Positions 40,899 to 51,114 are shown, counted from the first letter of the stretch. The stretch is DNA of 64,000 nt from Actinomycetota bacterium (GCA_016185305.1 JACPNV010000055.1:1-64000); one strand, 5' to 3'. The notes: generated from the sequence alone by a model not told the origin. Program-made: numbers and translations.

Positions 40899-42923
40899 AT
40901 GCTGAACCTCATCTGGCTCGTTCCCGCGTTGCCGTTGCTCGGCTTCCTCGTCCTGTTGTTCTTCGGCAGCAAGATCGGCGATCCGCTCGCGGGGTGGCTC
41001 GCCACCTTCATGGTGGGCGCGGCGTTCGTGGTCAGCCTCGGTTTGCTGACCGGTCTCGTCAACCAGCCCGGCAACACGTTCCAGCAGGTGTTGTACACGT
41101 GGGTCCCGGCGGGCGACTTCAACGTCGACGTGGGCTTCTACCTCGATCCGCTGTCGATGACGCTGCTGCTCGTGATCTGTGGCATCGGCGGGCTCATCCA
41201 CCTGTACGCCGTGGGCTACATGCAGGGCGACCCCCGCTACCACCAGTTCTTCGTCTACTTCAACCTGTTCGTCTTCTCGATGCTCATGCTCGTGCTCGGC
41301 GACAACCTGCTGCTCACCTTCCTCGGTTGGGAGGGCGTGGGCGCGTGCTCGTACTTCCTCATCTCGTTCTGGTTCGAGCGGAAGTCGAATGCGTCCGCCG
41401 CCAAGAAGGCCTTCGTCACGAACCGGGTCGGTGACTGGGGCTACCTGGTCGGCATGTTCATGTCGTTCTTCGTCTTCGGGTCGCTGAGCTACGCGGACAT
41501 CCTCCCCAAGGCACCGGGTGTCACGCAGGCGACCGCGACGTTCATCGTGCTGTTCATGCTCGTGGCTGTGGTCGGCAAGTCGGCCCAGATACCCCTGTAC
41601 CTGTGGCTCCCCGACGCCATGGCGGGCCCGACGCCGATCTCGGCTCTGATCCACGCCGCCACCATGGTGACCGCGGGCGTCTACCTGCTCGTGCGCCTCA
41701 ACCCGCTGATCGCCGCCTCCTACGGCTGGGTGCCGTGGGTGATCGCGGTCATCGGGGCGATCACGCTGTTCGTCGCGGCCGTCCTCGGCTGCGTGCAACG
41801 CGACATCAAGAAGGCGCTCGCGTACTCCACGGTCAGCCAGCTCGGTTACATGGTGATGGCCGTGGGCGTCGGCGGCTACTCCGCTGCGGTCTTCCAGCTC
41901 GTGACCCACGCGGCCTTCAAGGCCACGCTGTTCCTCGGCGCCGGCGGGGTGGTCCATGGCATGGGCGACGAGCAGGACATGCGGAGGTTCGGCGGGCTCA
42001 AGAAGCCCATGCCGGTCATCTACTGGTGCATGATGATGGCGTCGCTCGCCATCTCTGGCATCGTGCCGTTCTCGGGCTTCTGGTCCAAAGACGACATCTT
42101 GGCGTTCACCTGGAACGCCGGGTTCAACGGTCCGAACAGCAGCCCGCTGGGCATCGTGCTCTACCTCGTCGGCCTCTTCACCGCCGTGCTCACGGGCATC
42201 TACATCTTCCGGATCGTCTACCTGACCTTCCACGGCCGGGCCCGCTACGACGATCCGGTGCCCGAAGACATCCTCCAGGACAACGCGATCAGCGAGGCGG
42301 AGTACGCCGATGGCGATCTCGAGGGTGACCACATCGAGATCCACGACGGGCACGCGCACGAACCCATCCACCCGCACCAGCCGGGGTGGCTCATGCTCGG
42401 GCCGGTCGCCGTGCTGGCGTTCCTCTCGGTCGTGATGGGCTTCATCAACCTGCCGTTCGGCAAGGCCGACTTCCTCCAGAGCTTCCTCGAGAAGGTGAGC
42501 AACCTCGAGTTGGCTCCCGCCGGGAACCTCGCCGCCATACCGGTCAACAACCTGCAGACGATCGTCATGCTCGCCATCGGGACGTCGTTCGGCGCCGCCG
42601 GCATCTTCGTTGCCTACCGCCTGTTCAAAGCGGAGAAGCTGCAAGAGCTACCGATCGTCGGCAAGCTGCCGCTCGACCCGTACAACCAGCTCGTCACGTG
42701 GTTCATGGGCCATCCCGGTCGCGTGATCTTCGACATGGTCGAGTGGTTCGATCGGACGATCATCGACGGTGCGGTCAACGGGGTCGGCAAGGTGGTTGCC
42801 GTCGCCGGTGAGGGGATCAGGCGCGTGCAGACCGGCTACGTCCGCACCTACGCCCTCGGGGTCGCCCTCGGCGCCGTGCTGATCCTCGCGTTCGTCGTCA
42901 CGAGGGTGCTGAGCCTGTCGTGA
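40899..42923 (+). CDS. nuoL: NADH-quinone oxidoreductase subunit L (set 1)
   Basis: A 674-residue Mrp-antiporter-like proton pump at the distal end of the membrane arm. The helix-five Glu is in FLGWEGVGACSYFL, followed by the lysine segment AAKKAFVTNRVGD, PLYLWLPDAMAGPTPISALI and STVSQLGYM. The C-terminal lateral helix region follows a His/Glu/Asp-rich loop near residue 470-495. The stop overlaps the nuoM GTG (GTGA). Confidence 0.95.
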   Translation: MLNLIWLVPALPLLGFLVLLFFGSKIGDPLAGWLATFMVGAAFVVSLGLLTGLVNQPGNTFQQVLYTWVPAGDFNVDVGFYLDPLSMTLLLVICGIGGLIHLYAVGYMQGDPRYHQFFVYFNLFVFSMLMLVLGDNLLLTFLGWEGVGACSYFLISFWFERKSNASAAKKAFVTNRVGDWGYLVGMFMSFFVFGSLSYADILPKAPGVTQATATFIVLFMLVAVVGKSAQIPLYLWLPDAMAGPTPISALIHAATMVTAGVYLLVRLNPLIAASYGWVPWVIAVIGAITLFVAAVLGCVQRDIKKALAYSTVSQLGYMVMAVGVGGYSAAVFQLVTHAAFKATLFLGAGGVVHGMGDEQDMRRFGGLKKPMPVIYWCMMMASLAISGIVPFSGFWSKDDILAFTWNAGFNGPNSSPLGIVLYLVGLFTAVLTGIYIFRIVYLTFHGRARYDDPVPEDILQDNAISEAEYADGDLEGDHIEIHDGHAHEPIHPHQPGWLMLGPVAVLAFLSVVMGFINLPFGKADFLQSFLEKVSNLELAPAGNLAAIPVNNLQTIVMLAIGTSFGAAGIFVAYRLFKAEKLQELPIVGKLPLDPYNQLVTWFMGHPGRVIFDMVEWFDRTIIDGAVNGVGKVVAVAGEGIRRVQTGYVRTYALGVALGAVLILAFVVTRVLSLS

Positions 42924-44440
42924 TCGCAACGCTCCTCGCCCAGGTCGCGAACGCGGCCGAGACCGCCGGACCCGAGTTCCCGATCCTGCCGGCGCTCGTG
43001 TTCGTCCCGCTCTTCGGCGCCGTCGCCATCCTGCTCGTGCCGGCCACCCGACCCGACATGCACCGGCTGCTCGCCATCGTGTCGTCGGCCATGTCCGGGG
43101 TCATCTCCCTCTACGTCCTCAAGGTGTTCGAGGTCCCCGACCCGGGCTACCAGTTCGTCTCGGAGGTCACCTGGATCGGCTCGCTCGACATCCGGTTCTC
43201 GCTGGGCATCGACGGCATCTCGCTCTTCCTCGTCGTGCTGACGGGCATCATCTTCCCGCTGGCGATCTTCGCGGCGAAGCCCGAGCACTCCGAGAAGGGC
43301 TACTACTTCTGGCTCACGCTGCTGATGGCCGGCTGCATGGGTGTGTTCCTCGCCCTCGACCTGCTGCTGTTCTTCTTGTTCTTCGAGATCACGCTGGTGC
43401 CCCTCTACATGCTCATCGGCAAGTGGGGCCACGGCCGCCGGGTGTACGCCGCCACGAAGTTCTTCATCTTCACCATGCTCGGCTCGATGTTCATGCTCGT
43501 GTCGATCGTGGCGCTTGCCTACATCGCGAAGGCCGGTCCGGGTGGCACCGTCAGCTTCGACTTCCGCAAGGTGGTCGAGGCCGACCTGTCGACTGGTACC
43601 GGCCGCTGGTTGTTCCTCGGCTTCGCGGTCGCGTTCGCGGTGAAGACGCCGATGTGGCCGGTGCACACGTGGCTTCCCGACGCGCACACCGAGGCCCCGA
43701 CCGCCGGTTCCATCGACCTCGCGGGCATCCTCTTGAAGCTCGGCACGTTCGGCTTCCTCCGCTACGGCCTGTTCCTCTTCCCCGAGGCGTCGATCTGGGC
43801 CGCCCCGGCCTTCCTCGCGCTCGGCACGATCGGCATCGTCTACGGCGGCATCGTCGCGGCCATGCAGAAGAACTTGAAGCGCCTGGTCGCGTACTCGTCG
43901 GTCTCGCACATGGGCTTCGCCATCATCGGTCTGTTCGCGCTGAACGTGGAAGGCATCGAGGGCGCGATCCTCCAGATGGTCAACCACGGCATCATCACCG
44001 GCGGACTCTTCATCCTGCTCGGCTACCTCTACTCGCGCCGGCACACCTACGAGATGTCCGAGCTTCGCGGCATCCAGCGCAGCGCGCCGGTGTTCGCAGG
44101 CATCTTCATGCTCGTGATGCTGGCGTCGGTCGGCCTCCCCGGCCTCAATGGCTTCGTCGGTGAGTTCCTCGCGCTGCTCGGCACGTTCCTGGCCAATCAC
44201 CTCTGGGCGATCATCGCGGCGACGGGCGGGATCCTCTCCTCGCTGTACCTCCTGTGGGCCTACCAGCGGGCGTTCCACGGCATCCCCGACGAGAAGAACG
44301 CGAGGTTCGCCGACCTCAAGCTCAACGAGCGCCTGGTCATGGTGCCGCTCCTCTTCCTGATCGTGCTGCTCGGCGTGTACCCGAAGCCCCTGCTCGAACG
44401 CATCGAGCCGTCGGTGCGAGCGACCATCGCGGGCCCCTGA
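42920..44440 (+). CDS. nuoM: NADH-quinone oxidoreductase subunit M (set 1)
   Basis: A 506-residue antiporter-like subunit. The essential Glu is in FLFFEITLVPLYMLIGKWG, with proton-path segments KTPMWPVHTWLPDAHTEAPT and LKRLVAYSSVSHMGFAI. It starts at GTG 42920, overlapping the nuoL stop. It is followed by nuoN after 30 nt, the one gap of moderate size here that is not bridged by a small ORF. Confidence 0.95.
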   Translation: MIATLLAQVANAAETAGPEFPILPALVFVPLFGAVAILLVPATRPDMHRLLAIVSSAMSGVISLYVLKVFEVPDPGYQFVSEVTWIGSLDIRFSLGIDGISLFLVVLTGIIFPLAIFAAKPEHSEKGYYFWLTLLMAGCMGVFLALDLLLFFLFFEITLVPLYMLIGKWGHGRRVYAATKFFIFTMLGSMFMLVSIVALAYIAKAGPGGTVSFDFRKVVEADLSTGTGRWLFLGFAVAFAVKTPMWPVHTWLPDAHTEAPTAGSIDLAGILLKLGTFGFLRYGLFLFPEASIWAAPAFLALGTIGIVYGGIVAAMQKNLKRLVAYSSVSHMGFAIIGLFALNVEGIEGAILQMVNHGIITGGLFILLGYLYSRRHTYEMSELRGIQRSAPVFAGIFMLVMLASVGLPGLNGFVGEFLALLGTFLANHLWAIIAATGGILSSLYLLWAYQRAFHGIPDEKNARFADLKLNERLVMVPLLFLIVLLGVYPKPLLERIEPSVRATIAGP

Positions 44441-44470
44441 GGCGGGCCCGCAAGCGGGGGCCGGGCGCTG

Positions 44471-46270
44471 ATGGTCGCCGCCCTCGTTGCCCAGGCCGGT
44501 GCGGCCACGTCCACGATCCCGTCGCTTTCGGGGGCGCCGGCCGCATCGGCGGTGACGACCGCCGTTCCGGGCACCGACCCGAACGCCATCAACACCATCG
44601 CCACGCCGCCCATCGACTGGTCGGCCATCATGCCGATGGTCGTGCTGTTCGCCGGCGCCGTGCTCCTCATCACCGTGACCTCGTTGATGCGGCGCAAGCC
44701 GAAGGGCTTCTACGCGGCGTGGACGATCATCACCGTGCTGATCGCCATGGCCACGGCCGTGCCCCTGTGGGCACGCGTGCAAGGCTGGACCGACATCGCC
44801 GGCCAAACGGCCTTTCTCGGCCTCGAGTACCAGCCCCCGTTCTTCGGTCCGTTCAGCGCCGTCGCCGGCGCGGTGGGCGTCGACGGCTTCACGATCTTCG
44901 CCACCTTCGTGATCTGCATCAGCGTGGCCCTCGGCGCGCTGGCGGCCGACAGCTACCTGCGGCGCGAGGGCCTCGAGGGCCCCGAGTTCTATGTCCTCAT
45001 GCTGATCAGCGCGGCGGGCGGGGTGCTGCTGGCCTCGTCGAACGACCTGATCGCGCTCTTCCTCGGGCTGGAGACGATGTCGATCGCCGTCTACGTCATG
45101 GCGGCCATGCACCTGAAGCGGGTGCAATCCCAAGAAGCCGGCATGAAGTACTTCGTGCTCGGCGCGTTCTCGAGCGCGTTCTTGCTCTACGGCATCGCCA
45201 TGCTCTACGGCGCGACCGGCACCACCAACCTCATCGGCATGAAGAACGTCCTCTCGGCAACCATCCCGCTCAACAACGCGCTGTTGATGCTCGGCTTCGG
45301 CTTCGTGCTCGTCGGTCTGGGCTTCAAGGTCTCGGCCGTGCCGTTCCACTCCTGGAGCCCCGACGTCTACGACGGTGCCCCGACGCCCGCCGTCGTCTAC
45401 ATGGCGTCGGGTGTGAAGGTGGCCGCGTTCGCCGGCATGGTCCGGGTCTTCGTCGTGGCCTTCGGGCAGTACGCCGCGGATTGGCAGCCGATCGTCTACG
45501 CCCTCGCCGTGCTGTCGCTCGCGGGTGGGGCCGTGCTCGGCGCAGTGCAGACCAACGTGAAGCGCATGCTCGCCTACTCGTCGATCAGCCATGCCGGGTT
45601 CTTGCTGATGGCGGTCGAGGCCTCCAACGGCGTCGGCACGTCCGCTCTGCTCTTCTATCTCGCCGTCTACGTCTTCATGGTGGCCGGGGCGTTCGGCGTC
45701 GCCGCCCTCGTCGGGCGGCAGGGCGACGGCCGCCACTCACTGGACGACTACCGCGGCCTCGGCCGCACCAACCCGCTGCTGTCGGCCTCGCTCGTGGTGT
45801 TCCTGCTGGCCCAAGCGGGCGTGCCGTTCACGAGCGGCTTCCTCGCCAAGTTCTACGCGATCGGCGCGGCGGTGTCGGCCGGCTCGACCTACCTCGCCGT
45901 CGTCGCCGTGATCTCGTCGGTCATCGCCGCGTTCATCTACCTCCGCATCATCGTCGCCATGTACATGAGCGAGGGTGGCGACGGTGGCGCGGAACTCCGC
46001 CCCACGCCGGAAGATCACATCCGCGTCCCCGCTACCGCGGGGTTCGGCATCGCCCTCTGCGTGCTGGTCACCATCGGGTTCGGCCTCTTTCCCGACACGC
46101 TGACGCGCCTGTCCGAGCAGGCGACCCCGGCGCTGGTCGAGGAGGTCACGCCGCCCGGCTCGGGCCAGGCGACTGCGGGCGGTCCCACCGGTCCGATCGC
46201 GGTCGACCCTACCGGCGGCGGGTCCCCGGGCGGCGCGACCGGCGCTCCAGCCGGCGGACCGGGCGGCTGA
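44471..46270 (+). CDS. nuoN: NADH-quinone oxidoreductase subunit N (set 1)
   Basis: A 599-residue antiporter-like subunit next to NuoK. The Glu/Lys path is in LFLGLETMSIAVYVMAA and then KRVQSQEAGMKYFVLGAFSS, followed by FKVSAVPFHSWSPDVYDGAP. An Ala/Thr-rich segment of ~45 residues precedes the first core helix, and a Gly/Pro-rich tail of ~45 residues ends the protein; both are longer than in most NuoN. It is the last gene of the bc-nuo run and meets the convergent protease gene. Confidence 0.94.
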   Translation: MVAALVAQAGAATSTIPSLSGAPAASAVTTAVPGTDPNAINTIATPPIDWSAIMPMVVLFAGAVLLITVTSLMRRKPKGFYAAWTIITVLIAMATAVPLWARVQGWTDIAGQTAFLGLEYQPPFFGPFSAVAGAVGVDGFTIFATFVICISVALGALAADSYLRREGLEGPEFYVLMLISAAGGVLLASSNDLIALFLGLETMSIAVYVMAAMHLKRVQSQEAGMKYFVLGAFSSAFLLYGIAMLYGATGTTNLIGMKNVLSATIPLNNALLMLGFGFVLVGLGFKVSAVPFHSWSPDVYDGAPTPAVVYMASGVKVAAFAGMVRVFVVAFGQYAADWQPIVYALAVLSLAGGAVLGAVQTNVKRMLAYSSISHAGFLLMAVEASNGVGTSALLFYLAVYVFMVAGAFGVAALVGRQGDGRHSLDDYRGLGRTNPLLSASLVVFLLAQAGVPFTSGFLAKFYAIGAAVSAGSTYLAVVAVISSVIAAFIYLRIIVAMYMSEGGDGGAELRPTPEDHIRVPATAGFGIALCVLVTIGFGLFPDTLTRLSEQATPALVEEVTPPGSGQATAGGPTGPIAVDPTGGGSPGGATGAPAGGPGG

Positions 46271-46303
46271 CCGACGGGCAGCGCGGCCGCCTCACGAACC
46301 TCA

Positions 46304-46320
46304 CGAACCGGGGCGGTTCG
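46304..46320. terminator. Small hairpin between convergent genes
   Basis: CGAACC-GGGGC-GGTTCG gives a 6-bp stem with a 5-nt loop between nuoN and the convergent protease gene. There is no T-run. It is a weak candidate for the terminator of the bc-nuo operon. Confidence 0.35.
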
Positions 46321-46337
46321 GCGAACGTGATGGGTGA

Positions 46338-47498
46338 TCAACGCAGCTTGAGCCAGGCGGACGCGCAGCCTCGCGACGCGCCGAGCGTCCAGAGACCGCG
46401 CCGGTCGCCGGGGCCGTAGCCGTCGGGACTCTGCGGGGAGAGCAGGGGGACCATGAGACCGCTCTGGTCGCTCACATGGTCGAGCCCGACCAGGTGGCCG
46501 AGCTCGTGCAGCAGCACGTTGCCCGCCGTGGCGCCCGGCCCGAAGGTCGGCGAGACCCCGCTGGTCGGCGACAACACGACGGCGCCAGACACGAAGAGCT
46601 GATCGCCGCTGTCGAAGGTCAACACCTCCGGTGACGTCACGCCGAGAGCGTCGCCGCCTTCGAGCGCCCAGATGTTGGTCTCGTTGCTTGTTGCCCATCC
46701 GATGAAGATCGGGTTGAACGCCGTGCCGAGGTCGGCGATGCCACCGGCACGGCGCGCCACCTGGGGGATGCTGTTGTTCGGCCCCGCATAGTTGAAGCGA
46801 AGCCCCGTCGCGGCCTCGACCCGCCGGACGGCTTCTTGCACCAGGGCGAGCCCGTTGCGGGGGCCGGCGCCCACGTTCACCGTGTAGTTGATGGTCTTGC
46901 ACGGGTTGAAGCCCGCCGGCTTGCCGCTCGTCGACTTGAAGAGCGCGTTGGCCTCACCCTGGTTCGCGGGTTTCGGGGGAACCTGGAGTTGGGCCGCGGT
47001 GAGGTCTTCGCGGAGGTACTCCGCCGGCGACGGTTCGCGGATCGTCGTGGTCACGCGGGGCGCGGTTGTGGTCGGCGCGGCCGTGCTCGGGGGCGCCCCG
47101 CTCGCTCGGCCCGCGCCCGGGTCTTCGGCGGTGGTGCTCGGCGAGCGGTTGGACGGAGCGGTGGGGAGGGCGGCGTCGGCGGGCGTGCCCGGGCTCGTGC
47201 CGTTGAGCTTCGGAGCGATGACCACGACGGTGACCACCATGAAGGCGAACGTGACGGCGACGATCAGGAGCGCCCAACGGCCGAGCTTCCGCGGCGCCGA
47301 CGGCGGCCCTCCGGCGGGCGGTCCCCACGGCGGCTGCCCCCATTCGGGCGGCCGGGCGGGCATCGGCCCCCAGCCGGTCGGCCCTGCTGGTGGCGGGACG
47401 CGGGCTGGCGTCTCGGGCCACACGCCTCCCGGGGTGACGTCTGTCGCGCCCCACTGGCTCGAAGGCGTCTCGCCGTCGTCTTGGTGCACGCCACGCAT
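46338..47498 (-). CDS. Membrane-anchored matrixin-like zinc metalloprotease
   Basis: A 386-residue protein. Residues 1-70 are Pro/Trp/Gly-rich and cytoplasmic, one helix spans 74-95, a Thr/Pro/Ala linker runs to ~155, and an outside catalytic domain follows. The zinc motif HELGHLVGLDH (331-341) with a following Met (SGLM) is the HExxHxxGxxH plus Met-turn of matrixins and related metzincins. It would cut proteins outside the membrane; the target is unknown. It lies between the two complex I operons on the opposite strand, 29 nt downstream of the gene at 47528-47770. Confidence 0.82.
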   Translation of the reverse strand: MRGVHQDDGETPSSQWGATDVTPGGVWPETPARVPPPAGPTGWGPMPARPPEWGQPPWGPPAGGPPSAPRKLGRWALLIVAVTFAFMVVTVVVIAPKLNGTSPGTPADAALPTAPSNRSPSTTAEDPGAGRASGAPPSTAAPTTTAPRVTTTIREPSPAEYLREDLTAAQLQVPPKPANQGEANALFKSTSGKPAGFNPCKTINYTVNVGAGPRNGLALVQEAVRRVEAATGLRFNYAGPNNSIPQVARRAGGIADLGTAFNPIFIGWATSNETNIWALEGGDALGVTSPEVLTFDSGDQLFVSGAVVLSPTSGVSPTFGPGATAGNVLLHELGHLVGLDHVSDQSGLMVPLLSPQSPDGYGPGDRRGLWTLGASRGCASAWLKLR

Positions 47499-47527
47499 GG
47501 TCGCGCGATCGCGCCGCCCCCGGTTGC

Positions 47528-47770
47528 TCAGCGGGCGTCGACCGTCCTCGGGTCGGGGTCGCGGTAGGCCAGGACGGCGACGCAGCCCAACGCGATGAGT
47601 GAGAGGAGGAACTGGCCGACCGACACGATGCCGGTGGATTGCGGTGCGAGACCCATCAACAAGAGCGCAGCGGTGGCGAGGAAACCGGCGACGACGGCCA
47701 GCGGGCTCTCTACGAATGAGCGCCAGCTCCCGAGGGTGGTGTTCGGCATCTTCCGGTTGTCGGCAGCCAA
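47528..47770 (-). CDS. Small two-helix membrane protein
   Basis: An 80-residue protein with two hydrophobic helices (about 23-42 and 48-68) joined by a short polar turn, and a charged C-terminus. No family is recognised. It is transcribed with the protease gene downstream of it (29 nt) and follows lysS by about 80 nt on the same strand. Codon use matches the neighbours, which supports a real gene. Confidence 0.6.
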   Translation of the reverse strand: MAADNRKMPNTTLGSWRSFVESPLAVVAGFLATAALLLMGLAPQSTGIVSVGQFLLSLIALGCVAVLAYRDPDPRTVDAR

Positions 47771-47852
47771 ACCGTCACACTCAAGTCAAACCTGGCGTGA
47801 CCTCGCTGTTTCCCGTCGGCGGGCGACGGGCGATCGCCCAGGTGATCGACCG

Positions 47853-49304
47853 TCATGGCGCCTCCGGCTGACCCGCCGTCGGGTTGGGGGGCACCTCCCT
47901 GAGCTGGGGGAACAGCACGACGTCGCGAAGCGTCGGGGCGTCGGTCAGCAACGAGACGAACCGGTCGACGCCGAGCCCGACACCCGACATCGGCGGCATG
48001 CCGTGCTCCATGCACTCGAGGAAGTCGTCCTCCATCATCATCGTCTCAAGATCGCCGGCCTCCCGCAGAGCGATCTGGTCTTCGAGGCGCGCCCGCTGGT
48101 CGATCGGGTCGACCAGCTCGGAGTACGCCTTCACGATCTCCCACCCGTTCACGACGACCTGGAACATGTCGAGCCTCGTCCCGTCCTCGTCGGAACGGCG
48201 GGCGAGCGGGACCAGCTCGACAGGATGGTGCACGAGGAAGCAGGGCTGCACCAACCGCGGGCGGACCGTCCGTTTGTAGAGGACGTCCACCAGGCCGGCG
48301 TAGGAGACCTGATCGCCGAGCTGATCGTCGGGGTCGAGCTCGGCGCGCTTGATCGCCGCCTTCAACGCATCGACATCGCGTATGGCGTGCAGGTCGATTC
48401 CCGTCGCGTCCCGCACCGCGGACCGGTAGTCGATCGTGGGCCACTCGCCGCCGAAGTCGAGCTCGACGCCGCTGTAGGACACCGTCTGCCGCCCGAGGAC
48501 GTGCTGCACCGTCTGCTGGAGCAGCTCGCGCACCAGCACCATGTTGTCGCGGTAGTCCCAGTACGCCGCGTACCACTCGAGCAACGTGAACTCCTGCAGG
48601 TGCGACGAGTCCATCCCCTCGTTGCGGAAGTTGCGCCCGAGCTCGTAGACGCGGTCGAGCCCGCCGGCGACGACTCGCTTGAGATAGGTCTCCGGTGAGA
48701 TGCGGAGGAAGAAGTCGCGATCGAGCGCGTTGTGGTGGGTCGAGAACGGACGAGCGGCGGCGCCCGACGCCGCTGCTTGCAGCACCGGCGTCTCGACCTC
48801 GACGAAGCCGCGCTCGTCGAGGAACGCGCGGATGAACGAGATGGCTCGCGAGCGGGTGAGGAACCGGGCCCGGCTCTCGTCGTTGGTCAGCAGATCGAGA
48901 TAGCGCTTGCGGTACTTCAGCTCGGGGTCGGCCACCCCGGCGTGCTTGTCGGGCATCGGTCGCCCGGCTTTGTTCAGCAGCACGAGCTCGGTGACCCCCA
49001 CGGTGTGCTCGCCCTTGTCGGTCGTCCACACCTCGCCGGCGATACCGACGAAGTCGCCGAGGGCGACCGAGCCGGCCCATGCCTTGAACGTCTCGGCACC
49101 GAGGTCGTTCTTGCGCAGCGAGAACTGCACGCGCTCGCCCGAGCGATCTTGGAGCTGGCCGAACGCGATGCCCCCCATCTTGCGGAAGAGCATCACGCGG
49201 CCAGCCAACCGGACCGCCGCGCCGTCGGGCTTTCGCTTGGCGTCGGCCGCCAGCGTGTCGAGGTCGAACCGATCGGCGGGGTGGAACGATGCTTGCTCGC
49301 TCAT
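47853..49304 (-). CDS. lysS: Lysyl-tRNA synthetase, class II
   Basis: A 483-residue class II synthetase that charges tRNA-Lys. An N-terminal OB-fold anticodon domain (to about 135) is followed by the catalytic core: motif 1 near [16 protein letters not shown], motif 2 [19 protein letters not shown] and motif 3 [16 protein letters not shown]. The start is the ATG at 49304. It has no evident functional tie to the respiratory genes on either side. Its position between two nuo operons on the other strand suggests that the second operon was inserted or duplicated apart from the first. Confidence 0.95.
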   Translation of the reverse strand: MSEQASFHPADRFDLDTLAADAKRKPDGAAVRLAGRVMLFRKMGGIAFGQLQDRSGERVQFSLRKNDLGAETFKAWAGSVALGDFVGIAGEVWTTDKGEHTVGVTELVLLNKAGRPMPDKHAGVADPELKYRKRYLDLLTNDESRARFLTRSRAISFIRAFLDERGFVEVETPVLQAAASGAAARPFSTHHNALDRDFFLRISPETYLKRVVAGGLDRVYELGRNFRNEGMDSSHLQEFTLLEWYAAYWDYRDNMVLVRELLQQTVQHVLGRQTVSYSGVELDFGGEWPTIDYRSAVRDATGIDLHAIRDVDALKAAIKRAELDPDDQLGDQVSYAGLVDVLYKRTVRPRLVQPCFLVHHPVELVPLARRSDEDGTRLDMFQVVVNGWEIVKAYSELVDPIDQRARLEDQIALREAGDLETMMMEDDFLECMEHGMPPMSGVGLGVDRFVSLLTDAPTLRDVVLFPQLREVPPNPTAGQPEAP

Positions 49305-49347
49305 ACGGGTGGGGACGGTAGTGGCTGGCGTTGCTCCAGCCGCGACC

Positions 49348-49959
49348 CTACGACGACCCGCTTGCGGTCACGTTGGCCTTGGCTGTCCCCCGCGAGTTGC
49401 TGACGTTGAAGTTGTACGTGACGGTGCCGGGGCAGCTGAACGGGAAGTCTTTGGTACCGGTCGCGCCGAGCGTCTCGGTTGTACCGTTCGTCGCGCTCAG
49501 TTGCACCGTGCTGACGTTGCTCGACCAGCTCAGGCTGACCGTACCCGCGCCGCAGTTGGGCCCGCCGCCGCCGGTGACCGACGCCTGGACGGTGGGCGAG
49601 GGTTCGTTGTTGGCCGGCGGCAGGGTGACGGTCGCTTGGGTCGGCGGCGGCTGGGTCGGCGGCGGCTGGGTCGGCGGCGGTTGCGACACGGTCACCCGGG
49701 ACGTCGTCACGGTCGGCGGCGCCGTGGTCGTCTCCTCGGGTGGGGCCGTGGTCGTCTCGCCCGCGCCGTCGGGGACCGTCGAGCTCGAACCGCCGAGACC
49801 GGGGCCGAGATCGGCTGCGGCTTGGCCGAGCCCGCCACCGAGCCGCTTGCTCACGCCGGCCTGATCGGTCGTCGTCGTCCCGTTCGCGGCGCACGCCGCG
49901 AGCAGGCTCATCAGGAGCGTCGCCGCCAGTGCTGCGGTTGCCCTCGTTCCGGTGTGCAC
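49348..49959 (-). CDS. Secreted Pro/Thr-rich lipoprotein
   Basis: About 203 residues. A lipoprotein signal with lipobox LAAC (residues ~19-22) is followed by a Thr/Pro-rich region with three QPPPT repeats (15-nt DNA period around 49638-49680) and a C-terminal strand-rich domain of ~80 residues with two cysteines, possibly Ig-like. I start at GTG 49957-49959, since it begins the signal peptide and AGGAG lies upstream; longer frames upstream are not plausible. It would be anchored outside the membrane. Function unknown. It is divergent from the second nuo operon. Confidence 0.75.
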   Translation of the reverse strand: MHTGTRATAALAATLLMSLLAACAANGTTTTDQAGVSKRLGGGLGQAAADLGPGLGGSSSTVPDGAGETTTAPPEETTTAPPTVTTSRVTVSQPPPTQPPPTQPPPTQATVTLPPANNEPSPTVQASVTGGGGPNCGAGTVSLSWSSNVSTVQLSATNGTTETLGATGTKDFPFSCPGTVTYNFNVSNSRGTAKANVTASGSS

Positions 49960-50060
49960 GGGCAAAGGATACTCCTGGCCGCGCGGCCGGCGTGGCGCGC
50001 CGCGGCCGCTCACAGCCGGTTTTCGCCGTTGCACGGGCGAGCGTGGGCCTGCTCGCCGAT

Positions 50061-50090
50061 TTCGTCGCTTGTGCTCGTATTCACTAGTCT
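50061..50090 (+). promoter_or_regulatory. Weak candidate promoter of the second nuo operon
   Basis: TAGTCT at 50085-50090 could be a -10, with TTCGTC (50061-50066) 18 nt upstream. If so, transcription would start within a few bases of the nuoA2 ATG at 50100, giving a leaderless message, which fits the lack of a Shine-Dalgarno there. Confidence 0.25.
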
Positions 50091-50099
50091 CCGCGAACG

Positions 50100-50564
50100 A
50101 TGCTCGCCGCGATCTCCGCGCCGTTTTCCCAGGCTGTTTCACAGGCGGTTGCCGACCCCGCGACATCGTCGGGCGCGGTCGAGTACTCCGATTTCGTGCG
50201 GCAATACCTCACGGTCGCCATCTTCAGCGGATTGGCGCTGGCCATGGTGGCCCTCATGCTCGGCATGGGTGCGATGCTCCGCCCGTCGAGCGGCCGCAAA
50301 GGCGACTTCCAGTCCCAAAAGCAGATCGTCTATGAGTCCGGGGTCGATCCGGTTGGCCTGGGCTGGACCCAGACCCAGGTCCGCTACTACGTGTTCGCCC
50401 TGCTCTTCGTGTTGTTCGACGTCGAAGCGGTGTTCATCTTCCCGTGGGCGACGCGGCTGGAGGCCTACAGCTGGTTCGGCCTCGTCGAGATGGCCATCTT
50501 CATCTTCTTGCTCCTCCTCGGCCTCGTGTATGCGATCCGGAAGAAGGTCCTCCAGTGGCTGTAG
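50100..50564 (+). CDS. nuoA: NADH-quinone oxidoreductase subunit A (complex I set 2)
   Basis: A 154-residue three-helix subunit. The conserved loop is [10 protein letters not shown], with Ser where set 1 has the usual Cys (YECGI). Helix two reads [12 protein letters not shown]. The N-terminal ~40 residues are extra. It has no ribosome site and is probably leaderless. It opens an operon of eleven nuo genes without E, F or G. A 49-nt gap to nuoB2 is the only long gap in either operon not closed by a small ORF. Confidence 0.92.
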   Translation: MLAAISAPFSQAVSQAVADPATSSGAVEYSDFVRQYLTVAIFSGLALAMVALMLGMGAMLRPSSGRKGDFQSQKQIVYESGVDPVGLGWTQTQVRYYVFALLFVLFDVEAVFIFPWATRLEAYSWFGLVEMAIFIFLLLLGLVYAIRKKVLQWL

Positions 50565-50613
50565 GTGTCGGCAAACCAGAGGTTTGCGGACGAGAGCCCG
50601 GGAGCGTCGTCTG

Positions 50614-51114
50614 ATGGGTTTGGTAGAGAAGGGGAAGATCCCCAAGCGCCTGAACGATCTGCTCGCGCTCAGCCGGAAGTACTCGATCTGGTGCTACCAG
50701 TGGGGCCTGGCGTGCTGTGCCATCGAGATGGGCGCGGCGTTCGTGTCGCCCCGCTACGACATCATGCGGCTCGGCGTCATCCCGTTCCCAGCGAGCCCCC
50801 GGCAGGCCGATCTCGTCATCATCTCCGGCACGGTGACCGACAAGATGGCGCCGGCGGTGCGGCGGCTCTACGAGCAGATGCCCGACCCGAAGTACGTGAT
50901 CTCCATGGGCTCGTGCGCCAACTGCGGCGGCCCCTACTGGGACAGCTACTCGGTCACCAAAGGCGTCGACCAGTTGATCCCCGTCGATGTCTACGTGCCC
51001 GGTTGCCCTCCCCGGCCCGAGGCCCTGCTCGAGGGCATCGTGTTGCTGCAGGAGCGCATCCAGAGCGAAGACCCTGTCGAGCGGTTCCGAGGTGAACCAA
51101 TTGTCGTCGGCTGA
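50614..51114 (+). CDS. nuoB: NADH-quinone oxidoreductase subunit B (set 2)
   Basis: A 166-residue N2-cluster subunit: [20 protein letters not shown] and PGCPPRPE supply the cysteines. It lacks the C-terminal extension of set 1 NuoB and is clearly diverged from it, which argues against a recent duplication. nuoC2 begins inside its last codons, an overlap of up to 23 nt. Confidence 0.94.
   Translation: MGLVEKGKIPKRLNDLLALSRKYSIWCYQWGLACCAIEMGAAFVSPRYDIMRLGVIPFPASPRQADLVIISGTVTDKMAPAVRRLYEQMPDPKYVISMGSCANCGGPYWDSYSVTKGVDQLIPVDVYVPGCPPRPEALLEGIVLLQERIQSEDPVERFRGEPIVVG

Noticed and set aside
42848-45736. A 962-codon open frame on the minus strand opposite nuoM and nuoN; similar long frames at 34898-37576 and 55368-58157
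   Set aside because: They are antisense to well-conserved nuo genes. Their products are Arg/His/Glu/Asp-rich with no domains, as expected from mirrored third-position GC bias.
49960-50166. Longer N-terminus for the lipoprotein gene
   Set aside because: The added 69 residues are basic and low-complexity, would bury the signal peptide, and run into the start of nuoA2 on the other strand.
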